The position numbers were made by a program, and so were the translations under genes. A stretch of DNA of 64,000 bases from Cranoglanis bouderius (lineage: Eukaryota > Chordata > Actinopteri > Siluriformes > Cranoglanididae). Location: contig CM042547.1 of the NCBI GenBank assembly GCA_023630585.1, positions 2,302,450-2,366,449 of the forward strand, in the 5' to 3' direction. The notes under the pieces are model-generated. The model saw only the letters and a list, made by a program, of their open reading frames with translations, ran no database searches and was not told the origin of the DNA. Of the stretch, positions 1 through 12,137 are shown piece by piece. Within the stretch, counting starts at the first letter, position 1. The number at the start of each line of letters is the position of its first letter.

Positions 1-711
1 GTTAATTTGGGGAAAAACACAAATTGAAACTTAAGGAAGGCTCTCAATAATCAGACCGAGAATGACTAGACTCTTGGTGCTGGATTCAGGACACTATTAA
101 AGTGCCATATGCAGTCTTTGAAGGAGTCTGTAATTTTATTCCAACACATACAGTAATTTACTGCAACCACCCAGGAACAACTCAAAGTCAGAAATCAGCG
201 ACGGGACAACCATACAACTGTGTACACGGTTCTTCCGTCCTTTACAGTCACAAGATCCAGCACCACACCGGTCGTACCACATGATCATGTTCTTTACATT
301 ATAGCCAGAAAACAAAAACCTCAAATCATTAACATTTAAATGATGAGTTAAACTGTTAGAAAGTACTGTATAAATTCACACATCCAGTGAGTAGACAAAG
401 GGGTATATTGTTGGTCATGTATTGGAATTGGATCTGCTGAACAGTATAACATGTATTTACTAATTACGTATATATATATACGTATTACTTACATTTTAAC
501 ACAAATAATAGCTAGTGAAGGAAAAGTAGTGCAGAAGGAAAAGCAGTTATATAGAGTGATTGAACCTCTCATCGATGTCACTGTGGTGTGTATGTGTGTG
601 TACTTTGTTTGTGTTTGTGTGTGTGTGTGTGTGTTAAATGTAGGGTGAGAGTTGGGTCATTATTCAGCTATGTTAATACACAAATCATCGGAAAAACCGA
701 ACAAAGGTAGA

Positions 712-769
<58 letters not shown>

Positions 770-1252
770 GTGTGTGTGTGTGTGTGTTGTGGGAAATCTT
801 GGCGCGACCATCCCATCTTGTTACCGCGAGCAATGGTGTGGAGCATTTTTAGAAGCGAGACGGGGATCTCCTGCTAAGACCTGGCAACCCCATCAAAGAG
901 TTTGCCCAAGGGAAATGAGCGATAAAATGGGGAGGAACCATTAAAAGGGAAATAATGAAGACACGTATGATACTCTCACACACAAAAGCATGTGTCCGTG
1001 CGCTCATGGAATTCACATGTTTTCTTCAAAGGAGAAGCAGATCTTCCTCTTCACTTTGTTTCCAATTAGTTTTACAATAATGGGAAATGTTTCCTCCTGC
1101 TGTGTGCCTGCCTGTTGCTTATTTACGTGGTTGTAAGTGTGTGTGTGTGTATGTTTTCACTAAGCTGTATGTCTTACTGCACACAAACAGATGTGAATCC
1201 TGGACATTGAGCTTATGCTTATACCCATCTCTAGATGGGATCTACAGTGACA
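1..1252. other. non-coding stretch with GT arrays
   Basis: No gene was recognised. It contains two (GT)n microsatellites (about 606-634 and 716-790); the Cys-Val open frames across them are translated repeat. The rest shows no family I can name. Confidence 0.5.
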
Positions 1253-1657
1253 TCTGACATCCTTGGACAGCTCTTTGGTCTTGGCCATGGTGGAGAGTTT
1301 GGAATCTGATTGATTGATTGCTTCTGTGGACAGGTGTCTTTTATACAGGTAACAAGCTGAGATTAGGAGCACTCCCTTTAAGAGAGTGCTCCTAATCTCA
1401 GCTCATTACCTGTGTAAAAGACACCTGGGAGCCAGAAATCTTGCTGATTGATAGGGGATCAAATACTTATTTCCCTCATTAAAATGCAAATCAATTTATA
1501 ATTTTTTTGAAATGTGTTTTTCTGGATTTTTTTGTTGTTATTCTGTCTCTCACTGTTAAAATACACCTACCATTAAAATTATAGACTGATCATTTCTTTG
1601 TCAGTGGGCAAACGTACAAAATCAGCAGGGGATCAAATACTTTTTTCCCCCCACTGT
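1253..1657 (-). mobile_element. Tc1-like element, family A, truncated copy
   Basis: Only one end of the element that is complete at 8598-9994 is present. It runs from the transposase start region (ATG read on minus, KTKELSKDV) through the terminal repeat ending CCCCCCACTG, with TA at 1658. It keeps the 20-bp-arm palindrome at about 1359-1407. The other end is missing. Confidence 0.85.
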
Positions 1658-1690
1658 AAATGCATGTAGCTCATCTCAACTTTGCGCTTA

Positions 1691-1740
1691 TGGCCAAAAG
1701 TATGTGGACACCTGACCATCACACCCATGGGCATTAACAC
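1691..1740 (+). mobile_element. Tc1-derived family C, terminal fragment
   Basis: TGGCCAAAAGTATGTGGACA and the following bases match the terminal repeat seen at 24691 and 45052. No partner end was found; the family B element begins 50 bases later. Confidence 0.65.
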
Positions 1741-1791
1741 AGAGTTGGGTCTCACTTGTAATAATATAAATGACATAATAATAATAACATA

Positions 1792-2958
1792 CACTGATCA
1801 GCCATAACATTAAAACCACCTGCTTAATATCGTGTAGGTCCCCCTTGTGCCTCCAAAACAGCTCTGACCCGTCGAGGCATGGACTCTACAAGACCTCTGA
1901 AGGTGTGCTGTGGTATCTGGCACCAAGATGTTAGCAGCAGATCTTTTAAGTCCTGTAAGTTGAGAGGTGGGGCCTCCGTGGATCAGACTTGTTTGTCCAG
2001 CACATCCCACAGATGCTTGATCGGATTGAGATCTGAGGAATTTGGAGGCCAAGTCAACATCTTGAACTCTTTGTCATGTTCCTCAAACCATTCCTGAACA
2101 ATTTTTGCAGTGTGGCAGGGCGCATTATCCTGCTGAGAGAGGCCACTGCCATTAGGGAATATCGCTGCCATGAAGGGGTGCACTTGGTCTGCAACGATGT
2201 TTAGGTAGGTGGTACGTGATATAGTAACATCCACATGAATGCCAGGACCCAAGGTTTCCCAGCAGAACACTGCCCAGAGCATCACACTGCCTCCACCGGC
2301 CTGCCTTCTTCGCATAGTGCATCCTGGTGCTGTCTCTTCCCCAGATAAGTGATGCACACGCACCCGGCTGTCCACATGATGTAAAAGTAAACGTGACCCA
2401 TCAGACCAGGCCACCTTCTTCCATTGCTCCAGGGTCCAGTTCTGATGCTCACATGTCCATTGTGGGTGCTTTCAGTATGGGCACTCTGACTGGTCTGCAG
2501 CTACACAGCCTCATACGCAGTGAGCTGTGATTCACTGTGTGTTCTGACACATTTCTATCAGAGCCAGCATTAACTTTATCAGTAATTTGTGCTACAGTAG
2601 CTCTTTTGTGGGATCAGACCAGATGGGCTAGCCTTCGCTCCCCACGTGGTTCACCATTTGTCCTTCCTTGGACCACTTTTGGTAGGTACTAACCACTGCA
2701 TACCGAGAACACCTCTCAAGACCTGCTGTTTTGGAGATGCTCTGACCCAGTCGTCTAGCCATCACAATTTGGCTCTAGTCAAAGACTCAGATCCTTACAC
2801 TTGCCCATTTTTCCTGCTTCCAACACATCAACTTCGAGAACCGACTGTTCATTTGCTGTCTAATATATCCCACCCCTTGACAGGTTCCACTGTAACAAGA
2901 TAAGCAATCAATGTCATTCACTTCACCTGTCAGTGGTTTTAATGTTATGGCTGATCTT
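1792..2958 (-). mobile_element. Tc1-like element, family B, near full length
   Basis: The ends are inverted: CACTGATCAGCCATAACATT at 1792 and the complement AATGTTATGGCTGATC near 2941-2956. A TA dinucleotide flanks the left end. Size (about 1.17 kb) and the minus-strand transposase remnant fit a Tc1/mariner element of which a second, deleted copy lies at 47289. Confidence 0.85.
1983..2414 (-). pseudogene. Tc1-like transposase, C-terminal half, decayed
   Basis: The 143-residue open frame reads GGGSVMLWAVF, then LSQQDNAPCHTAKIV with the second catalytic Asp, then DLNPIKHLWDVLD. At the third catalytic position the usual Glu of NPIEHLWD is Lys, so a DD34E catalytic core is lost. The N-terminal half continues upstream (to about 2790) only as interrupted frames. 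Inside family B element 1792-2958. Confidence 0.85.
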
Positions 2959-3129
2959 GTGGATGCTTTTTTGTTCTGGCAAAGCAAGAGAAGATGTTTC
3001 AATTAATAATAATCTAACTCTAAAGTTCCTATGACTCTCCATTACCAATGTGAAGATGATATGTTTATTGCTAATTAAAATCATTTGGGCCGACTTTCGA
3101 CCGTATGCATGTTGTTATGTTGTATTTAT

Positions 3130-3520
3130 TGTATTATGCTGCATTCAACTTGAGGTCGTAACTTGTAATTTATGACCTCCAACAAGGAAAAGCCAAAGAA
3201 AACATCCCCTCAACTCAAAATTCCTACTTGGGGTAGTCTTCTCAACTATGAGTTCAGGGAGTGATGTCAAATCAACATGGCTGCTCACGGCGTCAACAGC
3301 AAACAAACTAGCACTTCTTACATTTCAATGAGTTATAATGTATATACAAGTGGATCAATCAACATACAGACATATTCACTTGTTAAATCTATAACACTGA
3401 CTATACAGTTCACTGTTTTGAGGAGGAAAATATACATCACTCATCACAGTTAGCTGGCAAGCAGGTTGCTAACAAAAGATGGAGGCTTGTGGATGTGTGT
3501 TTAGCAATGAAATGTGTTCC
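3130..3520 (+). repeat. dispersed repeat, family M
   Basis: Starting TGCATTCAACTTGAGG and continuing through GAGTTCAGGGAGTGATGTCA to the AACAAAAGATGGAGG region, this stretch recurs in slain2 intron 1 (about 49305-50770), where a hAT-like element interrupts it. It has no coding capacity. This copy shows the uninterrupted site. Confidence 0.7.
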
Positions 3521-4824
3521 ACGCCATCGCCTTTGCAGAATATTATCTAGCTAGAAATTTGTAGCAAGAAATTTGATTAGTGTTTAGTCACTTACTGTAG
3601 TGTTTAGTCCACTTTTCAACTTATTAGTTGAATTGTTAACATATTAAATATATTTAATTTCTTATTATGCCATATTGTTATCATGTAATTGTATTATGTG
3701 TCATATTGTCTTTCATCATCATACATTTATTATATAGTGTGATAAATGCTTATATAGTTATATAATATACTGTGACTTATGTGCTGTTTTAATGTCAGTT
3801 GCCATTTATTCAGCAGGTTATGCTGTTTTAGTGTTTAGTATTTAAAATTAGTATTTTGAAATCTTGATGCATGTGCTCCTTTATAAAGGTGAGTAGTTTT
3901 AGGGTCTCTGCATTGCCCTGATTCCACACGTGTCATAAATGCATGAAAATGCATAAATCACATCTAATTCCACTCAGTATGATACTGAACTGGTTCCACT
4001 GTGCTGTGGTATAACTAATGAGAAATGTGATTAAATAAGCACATAGCATTCAAAGCAATGGAGTGTGTTATTGCATGTTGGCCTCAAGGCCTTTTAGGTC
4101 AATTATTTTCGATGCATTCATTTCCAATTGCTTTTATAAGTAGCTGAGGTTTCAAGGCAATTCACAATGGCATTCATTGCCCAGTATTGGTGTGTATGTG
4201 TATGGCACAGTTGCCAACCGAGTAAATTAGATTTATGGGTTTTTTTGCTTTACTGTAATAAATTTTCATAATGATTATGTTCCTAAAGGGAGGATTCTAC
4301 TTTGACTCCAGTGTAGGGCCTGAGGGAACATTAAGCCAAGGAACAGATGTAAAATACAGCAGAGAAAATGCATGGATACACACATACACATACATACAGT
4401 ACATGCACGCAGTAATTGCATATAGACACAGTTATACAACAGGAAAACAAATACAGTACTTCTCTTTCTGTAGCTTTACAGAATCAAACAGAGGGTTGGC
4501 TGGTATAAAAGGACACCAGGGCTAAGCCCTCCCTCGCTTTGAAGGAAATAATAGATTTTAAAAAAAATTTAAAAATAAGGCTCAATTTTTGGAATCCACA
4601 TTGTCTTTTTTGTTGTTACAAATGGCTTAAGGTGTATTTTCTTTTCTTTTGTGGAACCAAGAACAATAGCACCACCAACTGTCATAAGTAAAAATACACA
4701 GTATGGTATAGAATGGAGGCTGATTTCTTTGTAGCCCAGACTGTAGCTCCACACAGCCAGTCATGTCAGGTGATTACACAGTGTGAAACGCCTGCTAGAT
4801 TTTGTGTGCATTTGGGCTAATTCA
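3521..4824. other. AT-rich non-coding stretch
   Basis: A low-complexity, AT-rich region with scattered TATATAG words. I see no gene, RNA or transposon end in it. Confidence 0.4.
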
Positions 4825-5190
4825 GTACGTACAGGATTTCGCAGATTTTTTTTGTGATTGTTGTGGCCAAAAATGCTTGATTTTGCTGCGAATTTGTTCA
4901 AAATTTGTGATGCAACTTGCAGAGTTTTTTGTGCTTTTTTTTTGTGTAAAACTACTTAAATTGGCGAAATTGCAATTGCACAGTGATGTTTGTTGGTAAA
5001 TGAGACTTTTTAGGTGTACTCATGTTCGATGCACGTGAATCGAAGAGGCTTTGGCTGAATGCGCGTTGTGATGATGTCACATAACAATTCTGCGGTAATT
5101 TTGAAAAATCGCAAGCTCCTCCGAATATTGTGGAGTTTGCTTGATTTTGTGTTGCAATCGCAAAACTGCGAAATCCTGGAGCAACTGCCT
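4825..5190 (+). repeat. dispersed repeat, family O
   Basis: A T-rich sequence (CAGGATTTCGCAG ... GCGAAATCCTGGAGCAACTG) that is repeated in inverted orientation at 53858-54190. Both copies contain the GATGACGTCA-like core and the block GCAAGCTCCTCCGAATATTG or its diverged complement. Near its two ends this copy has inverted words (GGATTTCGCAG / CTGCGAAATCC), so it may be a foldback or MITE. No open frame belongs to it. Confidence 0.6.
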
Positions 5191-6278
5191 GATTTATTAA
5201 AGCCTGCTCTGCAGCCACACCAATGGCATCATCAGCAGTGACTAAGAAATACAATAGTGGCAATAAATATGAAAAATCTGGATTACTTTGTCAATGACTG
5301 ATTTTTCAAAATACCTTTGGAGGAGAAATATAAGTGAATAGATTTCTAAGCAAACATTTTCCAAGGCACAAATTACACAATAAGGGATAAATGACAGAAC
5401 TGTGTTTTGTATGGAAGAGCTGGCTAACAGCAAGTGCAGCTTTTTCTGTTTACCTTGCTTGTAAATCAGAAGAAACACAGCATCATTATGGACTTGAAAC
5501 ACTTAACCAATGATGACTGGTGTAGCTGATGAATGGTGTAGCTGATGAATGGTGTAGCTGATGAATGGTGTAGATGAATGATGTCATCTGTTGATGAGTA
5601 TGTTCTTATGTATATGTGTAATAGCCAATGATGAAACCCTTATAGGGCTCAACTATAACGGTTTCATAATAGTGACGTCAAGTTAGTCAAATTTTTTTTG
5701 GCCCTCCCTCCAGTCAAGAGGAAAGAACACACGTGTTTCCCCGAACACCAATGTGCATACCGCTCTGGCATTAATCTATAGTAACATCCCCATAAACCCA
5801 CAACTCCAGGACACAAGCTTCTCCTTGGCCCCACAACAAGCCCATAGCTAATATAACACAATCTTTCCACACCTGCAAATGACTGGGCTTAGTGTTTTAA
5901 AGATTAGGAAGAGGTCATCCATCATAATATTCGTTGGGCCCCACATAAGAACAAACTAACAGTGTTTCATTTCAAAGAACAAGAGAGCTTCACATTATTA
6001 AAAAACATTACCCAGCTATTACTTACAGCTGTGGTAAATGATAGTCTAAGTACTAGTCCATTAAGTTTACCTCCATGGTTGAGGCTTGTCTGGTATGCTG
6101 TAGGCTGCCTAAGAAAACATAGACAGGATTTAGATATTTAGTGTATATTGGTTGTTGTTGTTGTTGTTGTTGCTGTTGTTGAAGTTTTATTTATTATATC
6201 AGCACATTTCTAAAGGAGTATATTTTTTTTATTTTTTTAAAAAAGTGGATCATTTTCAAGTTCAGTTGAAGGTATATA
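5191..6278. other. non-coding stretch with short tandem repeats
   Basis: It contains a 16-bp minisatellite (TGTAGCTGATGAATGG, three full units, 5521-5568, plus a partial to 5580) and a (GTT)n run near 6150-6180. Nothing else was recognised. Confidence 0.55.
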
Positions 6279-6930
6279 CAGTTGAGGTCATGAGTTTACA
6301 TAAGCTTTGAAGAATCTGCAAAATGTTAATCATTTTAAAAAATCAGTGAGAGGGATCATAAAAATTGCATTTAGTTTTTATTTACTTCTGCCCTGAATAA
6401 TCTATTTCACATAACAGATGTTTGCATATAGTCCACAAGACACAGTAATAACTGAATTTACACAAATGAACAAGTTCAAAAGTTTACACACGCTCGATTA
6501 TTAATACTGTGTGTCGTTACCTGGATGATCAACGACTGTTTTTATGTTTATATGTGAGCAGTTAAACTGCCCACTGTTCACTGTTCTGCACATTCTTTGC
6601 TTTTTCAGCATCTTCTGCATATTTGACCCAGCAGCGACTATATGATGTTGAGATTTCACACTGAGGACAACTGAGGGACTCGTACACAACTATTACAAAA
6701 GGTGCAAACATTCACTGATGCTCAAGAAGGCAACACGATACATTAAGAGCCGGGGGGGGGGGGGGTAAACTTTTGAACAGGATGATCGGTGTAAATTAGT
6801 ATTATTTTGTCTTCTGGGAAACGTAAATATCTTATGTAGCTTCTGAAGGGCAGTACTAGATGAAAAAAAAATAAGATCTTTAAACAATATAATAACAATT
6901 TACACCCATTATCCTGTTCAAAAGTTTACA
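6279..6930. mobile_element. Tc1-type non-autonomous element, family J
   Basis: The left end CAGTTGAGGTCATGAGTTTA follows a TA and resembles the Sleeping-Beauty-type terminal motif. The interior matches 35764-36262 (GCAGTTAAACTGCCCACTG; AAGAAGGCAACA). It carries a 14-G run (6752-6765) and, beyond it, a 33-bp inverted repeat (6765-6797 with 6897-6929, 31/33 matches) that may be a second small foldback element. No coding frame remains. Confidence 0.7.
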
Positions 6931-8380
6931 CTAATACACAGAACAGCAGCAGCCTCTTCCATGAGAGTTTTGGATGCAAATTATATGATATTCTAGACCA
7001 GGGAGTGATGAAATTAGTGGTTAGTACACAAGATGGCTACCAAAATCCCATGGTACTGATGGCAATTTTGAACTCGGTGAAGGCAAGAGAGAAATCTGTT
7101 TTGTGTTTTTTTCATCACAAACTATTGACACCCACCATTTTTAACGATATAAGGAAGTTATAATATATCACTTCTTCTCAGACTTCTCGGAAGTCTCTTC
7201 TTCTCAGACTCGGCTTAATATTTTACAGTAAGTGCATCCTTAACTGAGATTTCCTGTTGAAAATATTTTTTGGTGTAGACCATAAGCCTTAAATTAGATA
7301 TGACCTCCTAGTCAGTATGTTATTCGCTGCTCTTCTCATGGACAAAGTGACAATTAAAGGCCTGTAATGTCTTCTTGTCTTCCTTCACGTCCTTATTAAA
7401 CTGTACTCCCATCCTGGGAGTCTATGATTCGAGAGAATTTCAGGATGATCAGAACAGAGAGGGGGGGGGGGAGAGAACAGCATGTTCGTGAGTTTTATCT
7501 GAGACACCATGTATAATGGAGAACAGAAGCCTTGCTGTGTTTATCGATCTTTATTTATACATATTTCCTTTAAATAAACTCAGCCCTGAGACCGTGGATT
7601 CTATTTCTTTCTCTCAGGAATCTAAAATTGCCTGCTGTTCTGTTCGTCCACTAGCACATCACATGTTAGGACAGTACGGCACGTTCAGACGCTAGATCTC
7701 TAAACCAGTGTCACAGATTTTCCTTTTTAATGACACAAACCAGTAAAATGCTGAGAAAAGGAATAAAACATGACCCTTTTTAGTATTAAAAATGTGGTGC
7801 TGAATAATTGAAAACAGATACACTAAGATCTCTGATCCAGTGCAAGGACTACAAGTCTAAACCAGTACTTCAAGTACTTTTAGACCTTTAGTAATTTGAT
7901 AATAACCCTATTAGCGTGTGAATTTTCTGTGGTGATACCTCCAGTATTAAGGCTACAGTAGTTCCTGAAAGCTCCAGAACTTTCAAACCACTACGTCTAT
8001 CCATTTAATCTACCATATATAAAAATACATTTCTAATATTAAATTATGTTAAGCACTTTTCTTCCTCATTATAGCATCATGTAGCAGTCACACATAACAG
8101 AACACACTATAGCAATGTCAAAACATTATGTACTACAAAGAAAGTGGATGTTTACTCTCTGTGTTTCTTTCTCAGTGTTAACCCTGAGCAAAACCTGTGA
8201 TGCAATTTTCTCTATTCCTGACTTTAGCTTTCCTACAGTACGAGATGCTGTGGCATATATTCAGTGCTATTCTGAACTACACCAGAGAAGAGCTCCATAA
8301 GAGAGCACAACATTGGGCTTGATCTTCTAATTTGGAAGACAACAGTGCCATCTAGAGACCAGTAACTGTCTACTCAATCA
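6931..8380. other. non-coding stretch
   Basis: AT-rich sequence with a short G run near 7460-7470. I recognise no gene, RNA or mobile element end. Open frames here are short and have no recognisable motifs. Confidence 0.4.
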
Positions 8381-8530
8381 TTTACATTTACAGCATTTGG
8401 TAGATGCCCTTATCCAGAGCAACTTACATTTATCTCATTTATACATCTGAGCAATTGAGGATTAAGGGCCTTGCTCAAGGGCCTAACAGTGGCAGCTTGG
8501 CGGTGCTGGGGTTTGAACTCATGACCAGTT
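8381..8530 (+). repeat. teleost dispersed repeat, family R
   Basis: TTTACATTTACAGCATTTGG followed by AGATGCCCTTATCCAGAGCAACTT and GGGCCTTGCTCAAGGGCC is a sequence type I know to be dispersed widely in teleost genomes. A 45-bp fragment of the same family lies at 19661-19705. Confidence 0.65.
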
Positions 8531-8597
8531 GCCAATACCAATTTGTACACCTTTGTTACTTGCACAAAACGACAGAGTCAATTACGAATGAAACATA

Positions 8598-9994
8598 CAG
8601 TGAGGGAAAAAAGTATTTGACCCCCTGCTGATTTTGTATGTTTGTCCACTGGCAAAGAAATGATCAGTCTATAATTTTAATGGTAGGTGTATTTTAACAG
8701 TGAGAGACAGAATAACAACAAAAAAATCCAGAAAAATGCATTTCAAAAAAGTCATAAATTGATTTGCATTTTAATGAGGGAAATAAGTATTTGACCCCTT
8801 CGACTTAGTACTTGGTGGCAAAACCCTTGTTGGCAATCACAGAGGTCAGACATTTCTTATAGTTGGCCACCAGGTTTGCACACATCTCAGGAGGGATTTT
8901 GTCCCACTCCTCTTTGCAGATCCTCTCCAAGTCATTAAGGTCATTTTCAATGCCCTGGCTGAGGGAAGGAGGTTCTCACCCAAGATTTGACGGTACATGG
9001 CCCCGTCCATCGTCCCTTTGATGCGGTGCAGTTGTCCTGTCCCCTTAGCAGAAAAACACCCCCAAAGCATAATGTTCCCACCTCCATGTTTGACGGTGGG
9101 GGTGGTGTTATGACTTGGGGTCATAGGCAGCATTCCTCCTCCTCCAAACACGGCGAGTTGAGTTGATGCCAAAGAGATCTGACCACACCTGACCACAACA
9201 CTTTCACCCAGTTCTCCTCTGAATCATTCAGGCAAACTTCAGACGGGCCTGTACATGTGCTTTCTTGAGCAGTGGGACCTTGCGGGCGCTGCAGGATTTC
9301 AGTCCTTCACGGTGTAGTGTGTTACCAATTGTTTTCTTGGTGACTATGGTCCCAGCTGCCTTGAGATCATCGACAAGATCCTCTCGTGTAGTTCTGGGCT
9401 GATTCTTCACCATTCTCATGATCATTGAAACTCCACGAGGTGAGATCTTGCATGGAGCCCCAGACCGAGGGAGACTGACAGTTTCTTCCATTTGCGAATA
9501 ATCGCACCATCTGTTGTCACCTTCTCACCAAGCTGCTTGGCGATGGTCTTGTAGCCCATTCCAGCCTTGTGTAGGTTTACAGTCTTGTCACTGACATCCT
9601 TGGACAGCTCTTTGGTCTTGGCCATGGTGGAGAGTTTGGAATCTGATTGATCGATTGCTTCTGTGGACAGGTGTCTTTTATACAGGTAACAAACTGAGAT
9701 TAGGAGCACTCCCTTTAAGAGAGTGCTCCTAATCTCAGCTCATTACCTGTGTAAAAGACACCTGGGAGCCAGAAATCTTGCTGATTGATAGGGGATCAAA
9801 TACTTATTTCACTCATTAAAATGCAAATCAATTTATAACTTTTTTCAAATGCATTTTTCTGGATTTTTTTTGTTGTTATTCTGTCTCTCACTGTTAAAAT
9901 ACACCTACCATTAAAATTATAGACTGATCATTTCTTTGTCAGTGGGCAAACGTACAAAATCAGCAGGGGATCAAATACTTTTTTCCCCCCACTG
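8598..9994 (-). mobile_element. Tc1-like element, family A, copy with both ends
   Basis: The ends are inverted (CAGTGAGGGAAAAAAGTATT at the left; complement ending CCCCCCACTG at the right) and flanked by TA (8596-8597, 9995-9996), the Tc1/mariner target duplication. Inner inverted blocks include AATTTTAATGGTAGGTGTAT and its complement. The element is 1397 bp. It shares with 31488-32850 the same internal deletions in the transposase gene and carries a perfect 18-bp palindrome at 9703-9747. Confidence 0.92.
8846..9625 (-). pseudogene. Tc1-like transposase, family A, broken
   Basis: It starts [14 protein letters not shown] with a helix-turn-helix region ([15 protein letters not shown]). It shifts frame near 9490, continues as [15 protein letters not shown] and [14 protein letters not shown], stops near 9228, then resumes as [15 protein letters not shown]. 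After [11 protein letters not shown] it jumps directly to the C-terminal tail (CVQTWW-type frame), so the second catalytic Asp and the Glu region are absent. Not functional. Confidence 0.88.
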
Positions 9995-9996
9995 TA

Positions 9997-10429
9997 TGTA
10001 ACCAACACATCATTCCAGAGAAGATGGGTTTCAGAATCCACATGGTTGAAGTTACACAAGATGCAGTGCAGTGTACACGTTAGTGTAGCCGTGCAACCCA
10101 TACAAAATAAAATGATTTGTGTCAGGTAAGAGTGTGATCACACGTGCACAATTCATTGAAAGTACCAAGGCATCTCAGCATCACTTTTGAAAATACATAG
10201 TAGCTAGGACTTCGTTATCAACTACCACAAACCCAGAGCAAGGGCTCGTCATACAAAGGGGCAAGACCCATGGCAATATTATATGACTATACTACAGAAA
10301 CATGCAATAGAGAAAGTACATGGGTCAGAACATCTGGCAGAATCCACACTGTTCTTTGTCTAAGAAGCCTAAATGTGTTCTTAATACAACTGCCATTTCA
10401 TCTCATAGGCATATCAGAAGACCAGAAGA
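9997..10429. other. non-coding stretch
   Basis: Between a family A element and the DIRS-like relic. Nothing was recognised; the upstream part of the retroelement may begin here undetectably. Confidence 0.35.
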
Positions 10430-11860
10430 ACTCACAACCATGAATGGTTCTGACCATAGATCTGAAAAATGCATTTCCATATTTCATTTACTGCACATTC
10501 GCCTGGGTGTACTAGTTGATTTGAATGAATGGCTTCTGGCTTGACAATCCCAACAGCACGTGTTGAGCCAGTAAAAGCCCCTGGTCTTTCATGTGGAAGC
10601 ACTATGACTAAAGTCATTAAAAACTTAAAGTTTAACAACAAAGACTCCCTTGACTCCTACATGGACTGTTCAGTGACATAAGACGTGCATGTTAGACTTT
10701 TCGATGGATGACAGGGCCATCTCAGTCATGAATGCAGTCATGAGTGGCCACAAATCCCCCATATGCAGGTTTTCTACGCCTGGCTGTGATGCTATTGGTA
10801 TTGCAATTCCAGTAGTGAAACTGGGTATGTTGCACATCAGGTCGTTTCGATGTTTCCTGAATGCTCAGCACCTGTCAGCAATTTCACAAAGGCAATTGCC
10901 ACTAGTAGAGTGTGTGCGCACGCTTAGGTGTTAATCCAGCACAAGTTTTCTCCCTGTAAAGAGGGATACTGTAACAACTGATGCTGTCTACATACCATGA
11001 CATTAGCATATTAACATCCTCTAAATGAAATCAATGTGGCTAGTGCTCCTAAGGGGTCACTCATACTTGTGTGGCCTTTCAGACTTCTCAGTGGTGTTTT
11101 ACATCACCCACCAAGGGGCACAAGATCTCATGCGGAAAGCAAATTCTGGAAATGGACAGACGCTTCTGTCTTAAGAGCTGCCAACCTATTGAGCCCATTC
11201 AGTCAAATAGTGGACGTACCGTCTCCTGTGTCACAGGGATGGGCAAATTTACAAGGTGGTGGGATGTTGATCTTTGTACGAACAGACAGACAACTGTCCA
11301 GTGTGGTTCACACACAGGACAGATACAAATGCTTTTTTGGGTCAGAATGCATTAGGAAATGATCTACTAATCTATAAATCTACAGTTGTATGATTTTCTG
11401 ATGCTACCACTACTGTTGATGAAGCTACAGTGTATCCAACAGATTATGTAATCAACAAATGTTGCTGATAGCCCCATTCTGGCCAAACAGACCATGGTTC
11501 TGTCTGACTGACAGACCTGACAGGTTGGTGAAATGTATCAGCTAGTGTCTGTATTGGGAACTGGAGTTCATACTGTATCACATTGTAGTTGAACATAGAA
11601 TTTCTGCTAAAGGTATTGATGATGCCTTATATTAATAAACCAACTGATCAATCGTTTATGTGCGTTGGGCAGCACTGTAAGCAAGCTCTGCTGCCTAAAG
11701 ACAGATTAGCCCACTGGGTAAAGGAAGAGCAAGCATACTTGAATGCAGGTCTCTATGTACCTTTTAACATTAAATGGCATTCAACACAATCTACGGCCAC
11801 CTCGTGAGTAGCACTAAATGGAGCATGACTTGCAGTGAAGTTTGCGGTGAGTTTGAATGA
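10430..11860 (+). mobile_element. DIRS-like (tyrosine-recombinase) retroelement relic
   Basis: Reading the plus strand with frame changes gives a decayed reverse transcriptase start (LTIDLKNAF, about 10449), then a YLDD-type box as DLNEWLLA (10518-10541, both Asp changed). Next comes a block like the DIRS post-RT region (VVKLGMLHIRSF, 10815-10850). After that is LIAPFWPNRPWF (about 11468-11505), characteristic of the DIRS RNase H/recombinase junction. A recombinase part follows (DQSFMCVGQHCKQALLPKDR ... HSTQS, 11645-11796). In the recombinase the HxxR box reads H-S-T-Q, so the catalytic Arg is lost. Large internal deletions and stops make it inactive. Confidence 0.72.
11589..11807 (+). pseudogene. 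DIRS-type tyrosine recombinase fragment
   Basis: The 72-codon open frame carries TDQSFMCVG, LLPKDRLAHWV and WHSTQSTATS, matching the part of DIRS tyrosine recombinases around the HxxR box (normally HSTR). A stop directly follows ATS and another lies in the next residues (VALNGA-stop). The protein is a relic of the element at 10430-11860. Confidence 0.68.
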
Positions 11861-12078
11861 TTCTCACCCTCAATAAAGAGCAGTATCAGTATCTGTATCT
11901 GTTCTGTCACATCACGCAGTTTACGTATCAACAGTTAAATCTTACCTTCAGCGCCTCTCCTTACATATTACCCAAGAAGGTGTGGAGAGGTGGAGAGGAC
12001 AGATCACAATGGAATGTGTCAAGTCATGACATGGCTGACATGGTTAGGGGCAACCTATTTATACTGACACTCAATTAC

Positions 12079-12137
<59 letters not shown>

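Noticed and set aside
652..944. Cys-Val-rich open frames
   Set aside because: They translate a (GT)n array; the same holds for frames at 38314-38664, 42268-42632, 51574-52474 and 60544-60777 apart from the true exon parts.
10689..10934. 81-codon frame as a host gene
   Set aside because: Its LGMLHIRSF block and neighbours fit a DIRS-like retroelement, with stops and frameshifts around it.
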